From Ctena decussata (Eukaryota > Mollusca > Bivalvia > Lucinida > Lucinidae): a stretch of DNA of 64,000 nucleotides. The notes under the pieces were generated by a model. It worked only from the letters and a program-made list of their open reading frames with translations. It did not search any database and was not told where the DNA came from. Position numbers and translations under genes: made by a program. Positions 1 through 9,272 of this stretch are shown piece after piece; position 1 is the stretch's first letter, and every line of letters starts with the position of its first letter. The stretch covers positions 113,749,842 through 113,813,841 of the forward strand of contig OZ022500.1 in the NCBI GenBank assembly GCA_963989385.1, written 5' to 3'.

Positions 1-974
1 CTTCTTGTACTCACAAATCTTCTGGTACCCATTAAGATGACTGTATATACCAGTTTTTAGGCCAAAATCTTTAAAACTTATCATGAAATCTCATGTTCTA
101 GCATTTTCCCATATTTGACCATGCCGTAAAAAAGGTCAAGGTCAACACAAGGTCATAATTTGACCATTCTTGATAGTACTCAAGTACCCAATGCTACATA
201 CCAAGTCTCAAGGCCATCGGTCTACTGGTTCTGGAGAAGAAGATTTTTAAAGGTTTTTACCATATATGGGCATGGTGGCCATGTTGGTCATGTGACCTGG
301 ACCGTATAATTAAATTTTTGTTCCCTCAACCCCTGAAGGCTCTATATGAAATTTGGTTTCAATTGGCCCAGTGGATTTTGAGGAGATTGTTAGAACTTAT
401 CAAAATATGAGAGTTCAGGGTCAAAGGTCAAAGAATGACCTTGACCTCTTGTACTCGTAAATCTTCATGTAGTCATTAAGATGACTGTAGATACCAATTT
501 TTAGCCCAAAATCTTCAACAGTTTCCAAGATATCTTATGTTGTAGCATCTTGCCATATAAAAGCATAAGGAAGCAAATTTGACCTTACCGTAAAAAAGGT
601 CAAGGTCAACCCAAGGTCATAATTTGAACAATCTTGGTAGTACTCGCGTACCCGATGCTACATATCAAGTTTCAAGGCCATCGGCCTATTGGTTCTGGAG
701 AAGAAGATTTTTTTAGGTTTTTACCATATATGGGCATGGCGGCCATGTTGGTCATGTGACCAGGACCGTTTGAACAACTTTTCGTTCCTAAGGTCCCAGG
801 AGGCTCTATATGAAATTTGGTTACAATCGGCCCAGCGGTTTCAGAGGAGAAGTCATTTGAAATTGTGGACGGACGACGGACGGACGGACGGACGGACGGA
901 CGGACGACGACGGACGACGGAGCCTTACCATCCTATAAGCTCCCCCGGAGCCGCTGGCTCAGGTGAGCTAAAAA
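1..974 (+). repeat. Hairpin-ended tandem-repeat element, 3' portion (GAGCTAAAA family)
   Basis: Two diverged units of about 444 bp lie in tandem; the second starts near 440 and repeats the 'cttgtactc...aagatgactgta' opening of the first. The 3' end carries a GGAC simple repeat (867-920), a small hairpin (GAGCC-gct-GGCTC) and the tip GGTGAGCTAAAA. The same units recur inverted at 37348-39000 and forward at 56692-57796. The 5' end lies outside the window. This architecture resembles the pearl-like or non-autonomous Helitron elements known from bivalves; the class is inferred and no protein is encoded. Confidence 0.6.
867..920. repeat. GGAC/GACGAC simple repeat
   Basis: An interrupted run of GGAC and GAC units sits just before the 3' hairpin of the surrounding element. 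Comparable GAC-rich tracts lie at the same place in related elements (7278-7345, 17379-17415, 28268-28290), so the tract is a structural part of the family. Confidence 0.8.
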
Positions 975-982
975 TCTTTTCT

Positions 983-1168
983 TAAAGGAAAGAATTTTCC
1001 ATTTTTGCCTCTCTTCTCAACTGGGGTGTGGGTGGGGGATCTCAACTCTAGAAAGAAAGATTTGTCCTGCTAGTAGCTAATTCTCTCCTTCAAAAGCAGA
1101 CTCCATTTTGAAACAGCTTTTTCATCCAGGGAAGCAAACAGAAAATCTCAAAAAGCTGTTTCACTTTG
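983..1168 (+). repeat. Dispersed MITE-like repeat (AAGGAAAGAATTT family), copy 1
   Basis: Diagnostic segments in order are 'aaaggaaagaattt', 'tttttgcctc', 'gctaattctctcctt', 'agactccattttgaaa' and 'tccagggaagcaaacag'. The same order appears at 2155-2340, 8035-8110, 11890-12055, 33515-33665 and, inverted or split, at 35835-36420 and 52940-53165. The inner parts form a hairpin (aaggaaagaatttgctc against gagcaaattctttcctt). No coding content; a short non-autonomous element is the simplest reading. Confidence 0.5.
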
Positions 1169-1566
1169 AAAAATGATGGGAAAAATGAATGGTAGAAAAA
1201 GTTTGTTAGTCACCTTAAACCTCAACTCAGGAGAAGAACTAAATAAGCATTTATGCTTTCGTTCTGATCCAGTTGTTTGTATCATGTTTATATTGTGATC
1301 ATGTACAGTTTATGATACAATAAATATGTTTAAACTAAACCTCAACCAGCAAATTTTTCTACAAATTAATCCCTTCTGCCTTAAAATAATTGGGACTGGT
1401 TAAAACACTAGCACCTGATAAGGTTTGATCCAAAGCAAAAGAGACAATCTTATTCTACTGCAAAATAGGTTCAGGCATCTGAATATCTCTCAGAAAATAG
1501 CAAAAAAAAAAAAAAAAAACATGCATAAAAGGTATAAATCAACGGTTGAGTCAAATAGCACAAATG
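1169..1566. other. Gene-free stretch; AATAAA-containing segment and poly(A) tract
   Basis: No exon or recognisable element is visible. A plus-strand AATAAA at about 1319 follows 'gatcatgtacagtttatgat', which looks like the 3' end of a retroelement or transcript, but nothing upstream supports a gene. An 18-base A run lies at 1502-1519. Confidence 0.4.
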
Positions 1567-1574
1567 GAAATCAC

Positions 1575-1775
1575 AGAGCTCTAGATAAGAGGGAGTATTT
1601 GGTGATAATTAGGGATAATTTTTGTTAATTCTGCATAAAAACATATGTTGTGACCCCTCATCTGAACCGTCTCAACGAGACGGTTCAGATGAGGGGTCAC
1701 AACATATGGTTTCGATGAGAAATAAGAATAATTATCCTTAATTATCATCAAATACTCCCTCTTATCTAGAGCTCT
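1575..1775. mobile_element. Foldback hAT-like MITE, copy 1, with 8 bp target duplication
   Basis: A 201 bp near-perfect palindrome. The ends read AGAGCTCTAGATAAGAGGG and its complement, and the centre is a long hairpin (cctcatctgaaccgtctc / gagacggttcagatgagg). It is flanked by direct 8 bp copies of GAAATCAC at 1567-1574 and 1776-1783. An 8 bp target duplication is typical of hAT transposons; the superfamily assignment is inference. It lies about 50 bp beyond the splice donor of the MRPL1 exon at 1823-1894, inside the following intron. Confidence 0.85.
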
Positions 1776-1822
1776 GAAATCACAAGATAAAAAGTGCTGA
1801 GAAAAGATGGTACGGTACTCAC

Positions 1823-1894
1823 CTGTCTGATGAGATCTTCCCCACCATAATGTAAAGCTCCGTATTCTTCAGCAATGGCCATATCTTCAGGTGT
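1823..1894 (-). CDS. MRPL1: MRPL1-like gene, internal exon (L1 domain segment)
   Basis: A 72 bp exon read on the minus strand, 24 codons, phase 0 at both ends. The acceptor is ATATATTCCAG just above 1894 and the donor is CAG|GTGAGTACC just below 1823. It encodes TPEDMAIAEEYGALHYGGEDLIRQ in two parts: TPEDMAIAEEYGALHYGG and EDLIRQ. The segment with an acidic/alanine helix followed by an aromatic or valine-glycine-glycine turn and a charged 'DLI' helix is a hallmark of ribosomal protein L1 (domain I to II hinge). It joins in frame to the exon at 2964-3053 to give 'KIVVFCF-TPEDMAIAEE'. L1 of the mitochondrial large subunit forms the mobile L1 stalk near the tRNA exit site. The next exon must lie left of the window. 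MRPL1 is favoured over cytosolic or organellar L1 paralogues because of the poorly conserved flanking sequence; this is moderate-to-strong inference. Confidence 0.8.
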
Positions 1895-1939
1895 CTGGAA
1901 TATATAGAATGTTGATATGAGGAATAAGCAGACAACAAA

Positions 1940-2080
1940 ATTTATGTCTGCAGAATTTGAAAAAGTATTTTATCCAAGCTATATTATATTGGAATTCAAA
2001 GACTTAGGAGCAAACAGGGTAGATCCAGATGAGCCACCTCATTTGGATCTATGCTGTTTGCGAATTCCACTTTTTTATTT
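1940..2080 (+). repeat. Palindromic MITE (GCAAACAG family), copy 1
   Basis: The inner inverted repeat pairs 'gagcaaacag..agatccagatgag' with 'ctcatttggatctatgctgtttgc'. Flanking sequence (ggaattcaaagactta on one side, aatttgaaaaa further out) matches the inverted copy at 45393-45530. Related palindromes sit at 42485-42552 and 55845-55912. No coding potential. It lies in an MRPL1 intron. Confidence 0.6.
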
Positions 2081-2154
2081 TGGTTCTTTAAAGGTTAGGA
2101 AATGAATCAATAATTGCCCATACCAACCTTAGCTTATATTCTGCTCTTATTGTA

Positions 2155-2340
2155 AATGGGTACACTTTCTGAGGAAGAAACTCTGCCATTTTCATTTTTG
2201 CCTCCCATCTAAATGGGGGTCATCTCCTAAAGAAAAGAATTTGCTCTTCTAAGAGCTAATTCTTTCCTTAAAGAGTAGACCCCATTTTGGAAGGGCTACG
2301 TAATCCAGGGAAGAAAACAGGAAGTCATAGTAATTATTCC
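2155..2340 (+). repeat. Dispersed MITE-like repeat (AAGGAAAGAATTT family), copy 2
   Basis: It shows the full series of family segments: 'gggtacactttctga', 'aaaagaatttgctcttc', 'gagctaattctttcctt', 'agaccccatttt' and 'tccagggaagaaaacagg'. The two central segments are complementary and would form a hairpin. Confidence 0.55.
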
Positions 2341-2560
2341 TCTTTGTAACAAGGGTTGTCAGAAGTCAACAAAGCACACCAAACAGGAGCTTGACTCTCA
2401 TAGTGATGGTGGTGTTGAAAGGCTCTTGTCCAGATGTATGTGAGCACCAAGTACAGTGACCGCCATACACATGCGGACTGAGAAATATGATTAAGTGAGT
2501 GAAGCATAAAATAGAGGTCAAGTTCATACACGGATGATGGTGTTAAAATGGGTCATAATC

Positions 2561-2761
2561 AGAGCTCCAGATAAGAGGGGGTATTGAGGATAATTCAAAG
2601 ATAATTTTTCTTATTTCTCAACGAAAACATATGTTGTGACCCCTCATTAGAACCGTCTCGACGAGACGGTTCTAATGATGGGTCACAAAATATGTTTTTG
2701 TGGAGAAATATAGCTAACTATCCCAAAATTATCTCTGTTACTCCTTCTTATCTGCAGCACT
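2561..2761. mobile_element. Foldback hAT-like MITE, copy 2 (older)
   Basis: Same family as 1575-1775: ends AGAGCTCCAGATAAGAGG and its diverged complement, and a central hairpin around 'gaaccgtctcgacgagacggttc'. The flanks share ATAATC but do not form a clean 8 bp duplication, so this copy appears older. It lies in the MRPL1 intron between 1895 and 2963. Confidence 0.75.
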
Positions 2762-2963
2762 GATAATCATATGTAGCTATGTGCAAAGTATCATGGCCTT
2801 TTTCCATACAGAGACTGAGAAATATCACAAAATCAGTGAAGCGTATCAGAAGTCAATGAAGTAAGAAATATATGTCAAATCCATACAGGCATGAAGGTTC
2901 TGAAATGATCTTGTCCATATGTAAGTGTTTGCAAAGTATAACTGATAAAATACACATACTTAC

Positions 2964-3053
2964 AAAACAAAATACAACAATCTTCTTTGGTGGCCCATAC
3001 TCAAATCTATTTGGAAACTCTAATAAACCTTTTGCCTCCTTCAAAAACTTGGT
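2964..3053 (-). CDS. MRPL1: MRPL1-like gene, internal exon (L1 domain I segment)
   Basis: A 90 bp minus-strand exon, 30 codons, phase 0 at both ends. The acceptor is CTCTTTTTGCAG just above 3053 and the donor is TTTT|GTAAGTATG just below 2964, both near consensus. The product segment runs from TKFLKEAKGLLEF through a basic PPKK to IVVFCF. In L1 proteins this part corresponds to the end of the first domain-I strand region and the conserved hydrophobic strand that precedes the 'E.A...GA' helix. It joins in frame upstream to 'EFDMSTKKK' (exon 9065-9272) and downstream to 'TPEDMAIAEE' (exon 1823-1894). The in-frame three-exon join with matching phases is the main evidence that this is a functional gene and not a fossil. 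Confidence 0.8.
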
Positions 3054-3125
3054 CTGCAAAAAGAGAAACATGACTGAACAAATATTCTGTGGAATGCAGC
3101 GTCTCATCTGCCTGTGCATTGTCAT

Positions 3126-6100
3126 ACAAGAGGGCCATGGTGGCCCTGAATCGCTCACCTGAGCATTAATCAGTTCACTGGCTCTGGTGAAGATTTATAA
3201 GAGTTTTTACCATACTAACATTTGACCTAGTTTTTGACCCGACATGACCCAGTTTCAAACTTGGACTGGATATTGTAAGAATAAACATTCTGACATGGTT
3301 TCATTGAGATTGGATCAAAACTGTGCCCTCTGGAGCGTATACAAGGTCGTTCTTATATTTGACCTAGTGACCAAGTTTTTGACCCGACACGATCCAGTTT
3401 CAAACTTTACCTAGATTTCATTAAGATAAACATTCTGACAGAGTTTCATGAAGATTGGATCAAAACTGTGCCCTCTAGGGTGTTCACAAAGTTTTTCTAA
3501 GATTTGACCTTGAGCCGACGTGACTCAGTTTCACAGGGGGGCTTAGATATATGGACAATAAACATTTTGACATAGTTTCATGAAGATTGGATCAAAACTA
3601 TGCCTTCTAGTGCTTACATAACGTTTTTCTAAGATTTGACCTAGTGACCTAGTTTTTGACCCGACATGACCTACTTTCAAACTTGGCCGAGAGTTTATGA
3701 AGATAAACATTCTGACAAAGTTTCATAAAGATTAGATCAAAACTGTGTCCTCTAGAGCGTACACAAGGTTTTTCTATGATTTGACCTAGTGACCTAGTTT
3801 TCGACCTGACATGACCCAGTTTCAAACTTGTCCTACATATTATGAGGATAAACATTCTGACAAAGTTTCATGAACTTTGAATCAAAACTGTGCCTTCTAG
3901 AGTGCACACAAGGTTTTTCTAAGATTTGACCTAGTGACCTAGTTTATGACTCGACATGACCCAGTTTCGAACTTGGCCTAGAGTTTATGAAGATAAACAT
4001 TCTGACAAAGTTTCATAAAGATTGGATAAAAACTGTGTCCTCTAGAGCGTACACAAGGTTTTTCTATGATTTGACCTAGTGACCTAGTTTTTGACCCGAC
4101 GTGACCCAGTTTTGAACTTGTCATATATACCATGAGGATAAACATTCTGACAAAGTTTCATGAACTTTGGATGAAAACTGTGCCCTCTAGAGCGTACACA
4201 AGGTTTTTCTAAGATTTGACCTAGTGACCTAGTTTTTGACCCAACATGACCCAGTTATGAACTTGGCCGAGAGTTTATGGAAGTAAACATTCTGAAAAAG
4301 TTTCATAAAGATTAGATCAAAACTGTGTCCTCTAGAGCGTACACAAGGTTTTTCTATGATTTGACCTAGTGACCTAGTTTTTGACCCGACATGACCCAGT
4401 TTCAAAGTTGTCCTACATATTATAACAGGCCTCATACTGATAAAGCTTTTCCAAGCCTGAAATGCCTGCTTTCGCAGCCTAGAATAGCCCTTTTTAAGCA
4501 GAAAAAACACTGAAACTTAAAAATCAAAGCCTGAAATCAAGTAAAATTCAAGAAATGAAAGCCTGAAATCCTGCAAAAGCCTGAAAAGTATGAGGCCTGA
4601 TTATAAGGATAAACATTCTGACAAAGTTTCATGAACTTTGGATCAAAACTGTGCCTTCTAGAGCGTGCACAAGGCTTTTCTAAGATTTGACCTAGTGACC
4701 TAGTTTTTGACCCAACAAGACCCAGTTTCGAACTTGGCCTGCAGTTTATAGAGATAAACATTCTGACAATGTTTCATAAAGATTGGATCAAAACTGTGTC
4801 CTCTAGAGCATACACAAGGTTTTTTCTATGATTTGACCTAGTGACCTAGTTTTAGACCCGACGTGACCCAGTTTCAAACTTATCCTAGATATTATAAGGA
4901 TAAACTTTCTGATAAAGTTTCATGAACTTTGGATCAAAACTGTGCCTTCTAGAGCGTACACAAGGTTTTTCGAAGATTTGACCTAGTGACCTAGTTTTTG
5001 TCCCGACATGACCCAGTTTCGAACTTGGCCTAGATTTTATGGAGATAAACATTCTGACAAAGTTTCATAAAGATTGGATCAAAACTTTGTCCTCTAGAGC
5101 GTACACAAGGTTTTTCTATGATTTGACCTAGTGACCTAGTTTTAGACCCGACGTGACCCAGTTTCGAACTTCTCCTACATACTATGAGGCTAAACATTCT
5201 GACAAAGTTTCATGAACTTTGGATGAAAACTGTGCCCTCTAGAGCGTACACAAGGTTTTTCTAAGATTTGACCTAGTGACCTAGTTTTTGACCCGACATG
5301 ACCCAATTTTCGAACTTGGCCTAGAGTTTATGGAAATAAACATTCTGACAAAGTTTCATAAAGATTGGATCAAAACTGTGTCCTCTAGAGCGTACACAAG
5401 GTTTTTCTATGATTTGACCTAGTGACCTAGTTTTAGACCCGACGTGACCCAGTTTCGAACTTGTCATAGATACTATGAGGATAAACATTCTGACAAAGTT
5501 TCATGAACTTTGGATGAAAACTGTGCCCTCTAGAGCGTACACAAGGTTTTTATAAGATTTGACCTAGTGACCTAGTTTTTGACCCGACATGACCCAGTTT
5601 CGAACTTGGCCTAGATTTTATGGAGATAAACATTCTGACAAAGTTTCATGAACTTTGGATCAAAACTGTGCCTTCTAGAGCCTGCACAAGGCTTTTCTAA
5701 GATTTGACCTAGTGACCTAGTTTTTGACCCAACAAGACCCAGTTTCGAACTTGGCTTAGAGTTTATAGAGATAAACATTCTGACAATGTTTCATAAAGAT
5801 TGGATCAAAACTGTGTCCTCTAGAGCATACACAAGCTTTTTTCTATGATTTGACCTAGTGACCTAGTTTTAGACCCGACGTGACCCAGTTTCAAACTTAT
5901 CCTAGATATTATAAGGATAAACTTTCTGATTAAGTTTCATGAACTTTGGATCAAAACTGTGCCCTCTAGAGCGTACACAAGGTTTTTCTAAGATTTGACC
6001 TAGTGACCTAGTTTTTGACCCGACATGACCCAGTTTCGAACTTGGCCTAGAGTTAATGGAAATAAACATTCTGACAAAGTTTCATAAAGATTGGATCAAA

Positions 6101-7397
6101 ACTGTGTCCTCTAGAGCGTACACAAGGTTTTTCTATGATTTGACCTAGTGACCTAGTTTTAGACCCGACGTGACCCAGTTTCGAACTTGTCATAGATACT
6201 ATGAGGATAAACATTCTGACAAAGTTTCATGAACTTTGGATGAAAACTGTGCCCTCTAGAGCGTACACAAGGTTTTTCTAAGATTTGACCTAGTGACCTA
6301 GTTTTTGACCCGACATGACCCAGTTTCAAACTTGGCCTAGATTTTATGGAGATAAACATTCTGACAAAGTTTCATAAAGATTGGATCAAAACTTTGTCCT
6401 CTAGAGCGTACACAAGGTTTTTCTATGATTTGACCTAGTGACCTAGTTTTAGACCCGACGTGACCCAGTTTCGAACTTGTCCTACATACTATGAGGATAA
6501 ACATTCTGACAAAGTTTCATGAACTTTGGATGAAAACTGTGCCCTCTAGAGCGTACACAAGGTTTTTCTAAGATTTGACCTAGTGACCTAGTTTTTGACC
6601 CGACATGACCCAGTTTTGAACTTGGCCTAGAGTTTATGGAAATAAACATTCTGACAATGTTTCATAAAGATTGGATCAAAACTGTGTCCGCTAGAGCGTA
6701 CACAAGGTTTTTCTTTGATTTGACCTAGTGACCTAGTTTTAGACCCAACGTGACCCAGTTTCGAACTTGTCATAGATACTATGAGGATAAACATTCTGAC
6801 AAAGTTTCATGAACTTTGGATGAAAACTGTGCCCTCTAGAGCGTACACAAGGTTTTTCTAAGATTTGACCTAGTGACCTAGTTTTTGACCCGACATGACC
6901 CAGTTTCGAACTTGGCCTAGATTTTATGGAGATAAACATTCTGACAAAGTTTCATAAAGATTGGATCAAAACTGTGTCCTCTAGAGCGTACACAAGGTTT
7001 TTCTATGATTTGACCTAGTGACCTAGTTTTAGACCCGACATGACCCAGTTTCGAACTTGTCCTAGATATTATGAGGATAAACATTCTGACAAAGTTTCAT
7101 GAACTTTGGATGAAAACTGTGCCCTCTAGAGCGTACACAAGGTTTTTCTAAGATTTGACCTAGTGACCTAGTTTTTGACCCGACGTGACCCAGTTTCGAA
7201 CTTGGCCTAGATTTTATAAAGACTAACATTCTGACAAAGTTTCATAAAGATTGGATCGAAACTGCGCCCGCTAGAGTGTACACAAGCAAAAGTTGACGGA
7301 CGTCCGGACGTCCGGACGTCTGTCCGTCCGGACGTACGACGGACATCAGGGTATCCCAAAAGCTCACCCTGAGCACTTCGTGCTCAGGCGAGCTAAA
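3126..7397 (+). mobile_element. Large hairpin-ended element with about 27 copies of a 145 bp unit
   Basis: The 5' end is ACAAGAGGGCC-atgg-TGGCCCT, a hairpin, followed by CGCTCACCTGAGC. The 3' end is the hairpin CTGAGCAC-ttc-GTGCTCAG followed by GCGAGCTAAAAA. The core is a tandem array of a 145 bp unit containing TGACCTAGTGACCTAG; successive units start for example at 3778, 3923, 4068, 4213 and 4358. Two subtypes alternate ('ctaagattt...cttggcctag' and 'ctatgattt...cttgtcctac'), giving a 290 bp dimer. A palindromic GGACGTCC tract (7278-7345) precedes the 3' hairpin, and a small transposon is nested at 4426-4599. The element fills much of the MRPL1 intron between the exons at 2964 and 9065. Pearl-like or Helitron-type is inferred. 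Open frames in the array are by-products of the repeat. Confidence 0.8.
4426..4599. mobile_element. 174 bp MITE with 12 bp inverted ends nested in the 145 bp array
   Basis: It starts CAGGCCTCATAC and ends GTATGAGGCCTG, exact inverted repeats, flanked by direct 7 bp copies of ATTATAA (4419-4425 and 4600-4606). Removing the insert and one flank restores the host unit. The interior carries several copies of 'gcctgaaa'. The CAGG ends and 7-8 bp duplication suggest hAT; an exact 8 bp duplication is not seen. Confidence 0.85.
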
Positions 7398-7584
7398 AAC
7401 AGAGCTAAACAGAAAAGGTCAACAACAATTTACACTGATATATGTGTATATGTATAGTTTAAATACAATAGAGAAACATCATGAAACAAATAGTTTCATG
7501 ATGTTTCTCTATTGTATTTAAACTATATACATATACACATATATCAGTGTAAATTGTTGTTGACCTTTTCTGTTTAGCTCTGTT
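7398..7584. repeat. 187 bp near-perfect palindrome
   Basis: Arms of about 90 bp are almost identical. The left arm begins AACAGAGCTAAACAG and the right arm ends CTGTTTAGCTCTGTT, around the loop AAATA between 'catgaaac' and 'gtttcatg'. The only difference noted is one TA dinucleotide present in the right arm alone. It directly abuts the 3' tip of the preceding element. It may be a young foldback element or an extruded inverted duplication; no target duplication is evident. Confidence 0.85.
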
Positions 7585-7746
7585 CTACAATCAAGGATAC
7601 AAAGCTCTTAGAACCAAATGGTAGGCTTGTCATTGTTCTTATTTACTGGCATATCATAGAAAAATAATCAAAAAGATATTCCCATGACAATTTAAAGCAA
7701 TGATTAATTGCAACAAAACCATCAAGGCGAAGTACGAGTAGTTAAA

Positions 7747-7906
7747 ACAAGACCTGTCAGTGGGACAGGATAGCTTGCCTGACAGCGCCTTGCCCATCAC
7801 CTAAAAACTTTAACGTAAAACTTTAACATTTTGTTAACGCCAATGCCCCCGCCAGTGACAGGAGTGCAATAGCTCTTCCTGTACATTCGTACAGTCGAGC
7901 TAAAAA
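7747..7906 (+). mobile_element. Short hairpin-ended element (160 bp) without tandem core
   Basis: The 5' end is ACAAGACCTGTC-agtg-GGACAGG followed by GCTTGCCTGACAGC; the 3' end has CCTGTAC-attc-GTACAG and then TCGAGCTAAAAA. The middle holds 'aaaactttaac' repeats and a GCC-rich spot. Related sequence lies inverted at 35927-36093 and forward, split by another insertion, at 43005-44456. It is a minimal version of the same end architecture. Confidence 0.7.
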
Positions 7907-8034
7907 GGATGACAATGAAATCTGCCATGTTCACATGGTCTGTTGGCTACTTTTACAAGGGAGACAACTCTGTTAGAATTCTATTTGTTTTTTCTGTTTT
8001 CTAATAGAGGTTATGGTACCTTCTACAAGCGTGG

Positions 8035-8110
8035 CTACTCTTAAAGGAAAGAATTTGCTCTCTGAGCAAAGTAAACGTAGCCCCACTTTGATCTTAAAGG
8101 GAGTTGAATA
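8035..8110 (+). repeat. Dispersed MITE-like repeat (AAGGAAAGAATTT family), truncated copy
   Basis: It retains 'ttaaaggaaagaatttgctctctgagcaaa' in pieces and 'agccccactttgat', then loses similarity to the family. Confidence 0.45.
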
Positions 8111-8191
8111 CTACCAGATCAAAAACAAAACAAAATCATTTGGGGAATAAACTACATGTATGTTCTCTAACAATGTCAGGCAAGGTTTTTC

Positions 8192-8218
8192 GGGGGGGAG
8201 GGGGGGGGGGGGGGGGGG
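8192..8218 (+). repeat. Poly(G) tract
   Basis: Seven G, one A, then nineteen G. It could form a quadruplex. Length at such tracts is error-prone in sequencing. Similar runs occur at 12943-12958, 46489-46509, 58679-58697 and 63768-63782. Confidence 0.9.
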
Positions 8219-8688
8219 TTATGTCAGTTTAGTTAGTCCTAGCAATGAAATGATTCATGAATCTCTGAAGCATCATTAATTTGGACATTTCTTCTGAATA
8301 GGTTCTATGGCCCTTGCAAGAGCATTTCATTTATATTGAGCCCATCATTTTGCAGAGCTTGGCTATCTTACTTGTGCTTTATGGTAGACCCGAACCCACA
8401 ACAGTATGGATTTTCCAAAACATTTGACTTATCTAAACAAAATTCTAGATTAAAGAATTAACTGATGGTTAGTCTTGAATGAATTTTCTAATTTCTCAGT
8501 AAGAAGAATTCTTTGGAATGCGGTGTCTCGCCTTTCTGCAGAGGTAAACAGAAAACTCAATGCAAGTTTTAAGCAAGGATGAAACCTGAAAGGAACACCT
8601 ACCGTATGTCTTGCTTTTTCTAGTCAAAGGCTAGACAAAAATCATATGCTGTGACACTCAATGAGGCAGTTCTAAAGAGGGCCACAGC

Positions 8689-8889
8689 AGAGCTCTAGTT
8701 AAGAGGGGTATTTGATGATAATTGAGGGATAATTTTCTATATTTCTCATTGAAACCATATGTTGTGACAACTCATCTGAACCGTCTCGTCGAGACGGTTC
8801 AGATGAGGGGTCACAACATATGTTTTTATCCAGAATTAACAAAAATTATCCTTAATTATCACCAAATACCCCCTCTTATCTAGGGCTCT
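8689..8889. mobile_element. Foldback hAT-like MITE, copy 3, with 8 bp target duplication
   Basis: A 201 bp palindrome of the same family as 1575-1775: ends AGAGCTCTAGTTAAG and its complement, central hairpin 'gaaccgtctcgtcgagacggttc'. Exact flanking duplications GCCACAGC lie at 8681-8688 and 8890-8897. The flanks (catatgctgtgacactcaatgagg on the left, gccacagcatatg on the right, given in parts) are the central parts of an older member of the same family, so this copy inserted into a relative. Confidence 0.87.
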
Positions 8890-8943
8890 GCCACAGCATA
8901 TGTTTATGTGCAGCAATGACAAAATAATCTCGAAATTATCTTC

Positions 8944-9071
8944 AAAATTTCCCATTATCTTGAGCTTTTCCACAGTTATGTAGCATACCTTTTTCAAAAA
9001 TTCTCTCAATATTATCTTCAAATTTTTTCTTTATCTAGAGCTACTCCACAGTTCCTTAGCATACCTTTTTC
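8944..9071 (-). repeat. Tandem duplication covering the exon 9065-9272 splice donor
   Basis: Two units about 74 bp apart share 'ttatct.gagct..tccacagtt' and 'tagcatacctttttc' (8983-8998 and 9057-9072). On the minus strand each contains AAAAAG|GTATGCTA, so the duplication supplies a second, decoy splice donor 74 bp downstream of the real one. The unit also carries the remains of a foldback MITE end. Confidence 0.6.
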
Positions 9072-9272
9072 TTTGTTGACATGTCAAACTCCATATCAGC
9101 GTAGACATATCCATCCATGTTGTTCAGCATTGCTGGGTCGGCATATTCCATGTGCATAGAGAGTGCTTCCTGGATAGTACAAGTGGGAAATCCATGATCT
9201 TTTGTCAACCATATGTTATATTTTGGTCTTATCTGTGTCGCTTCTATCTTGGGCTTCTCAGGCATTGGTGTG
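9065..9272 (-). CDS. MRPL1: MRPL1-like gene, exon with the start of the L1 domain
   Basis: A 208 bp minus-strand exon with acceptor TTTTTTTCTAG|CACACC above 9272 and donor AAAAAG|GTATGC below 9065. It opens with one base of a split codon, followed by 69 whole codons, and ends in phase 0. The peptide begins TPMPEKPKIEATQIRPKYNI, passes a YADPAMLNNMDG segment and ends EFDMSTKKK. In mitochondrial L1 proteins this is where a basic linker meets the first helix and strand of domain I; the pattern 'Y.I.EA...H.E...P.M.N..' followed by a strand ending in lysines fits that family. The ATG at 9265 is in frame but is probably internal, since a mitochondrial targeting segment is expected upstream. The previous exon must end with two bases of a codon; 45585-45720 does so, and so does the weaker candidate at 9966-9988. 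Confidence 0.82.

Noticed and set aside
3649..6939. Repeated 66-93 codon frames on the minus strand
   Set aside because: Translations of the 145 bp tandem unit inside a mobile element.
3230..7275. CRISPR array
   Set aside because: Repeats are 145 bp head-to-tail without unique spacers, and the genome is eukaryotic.
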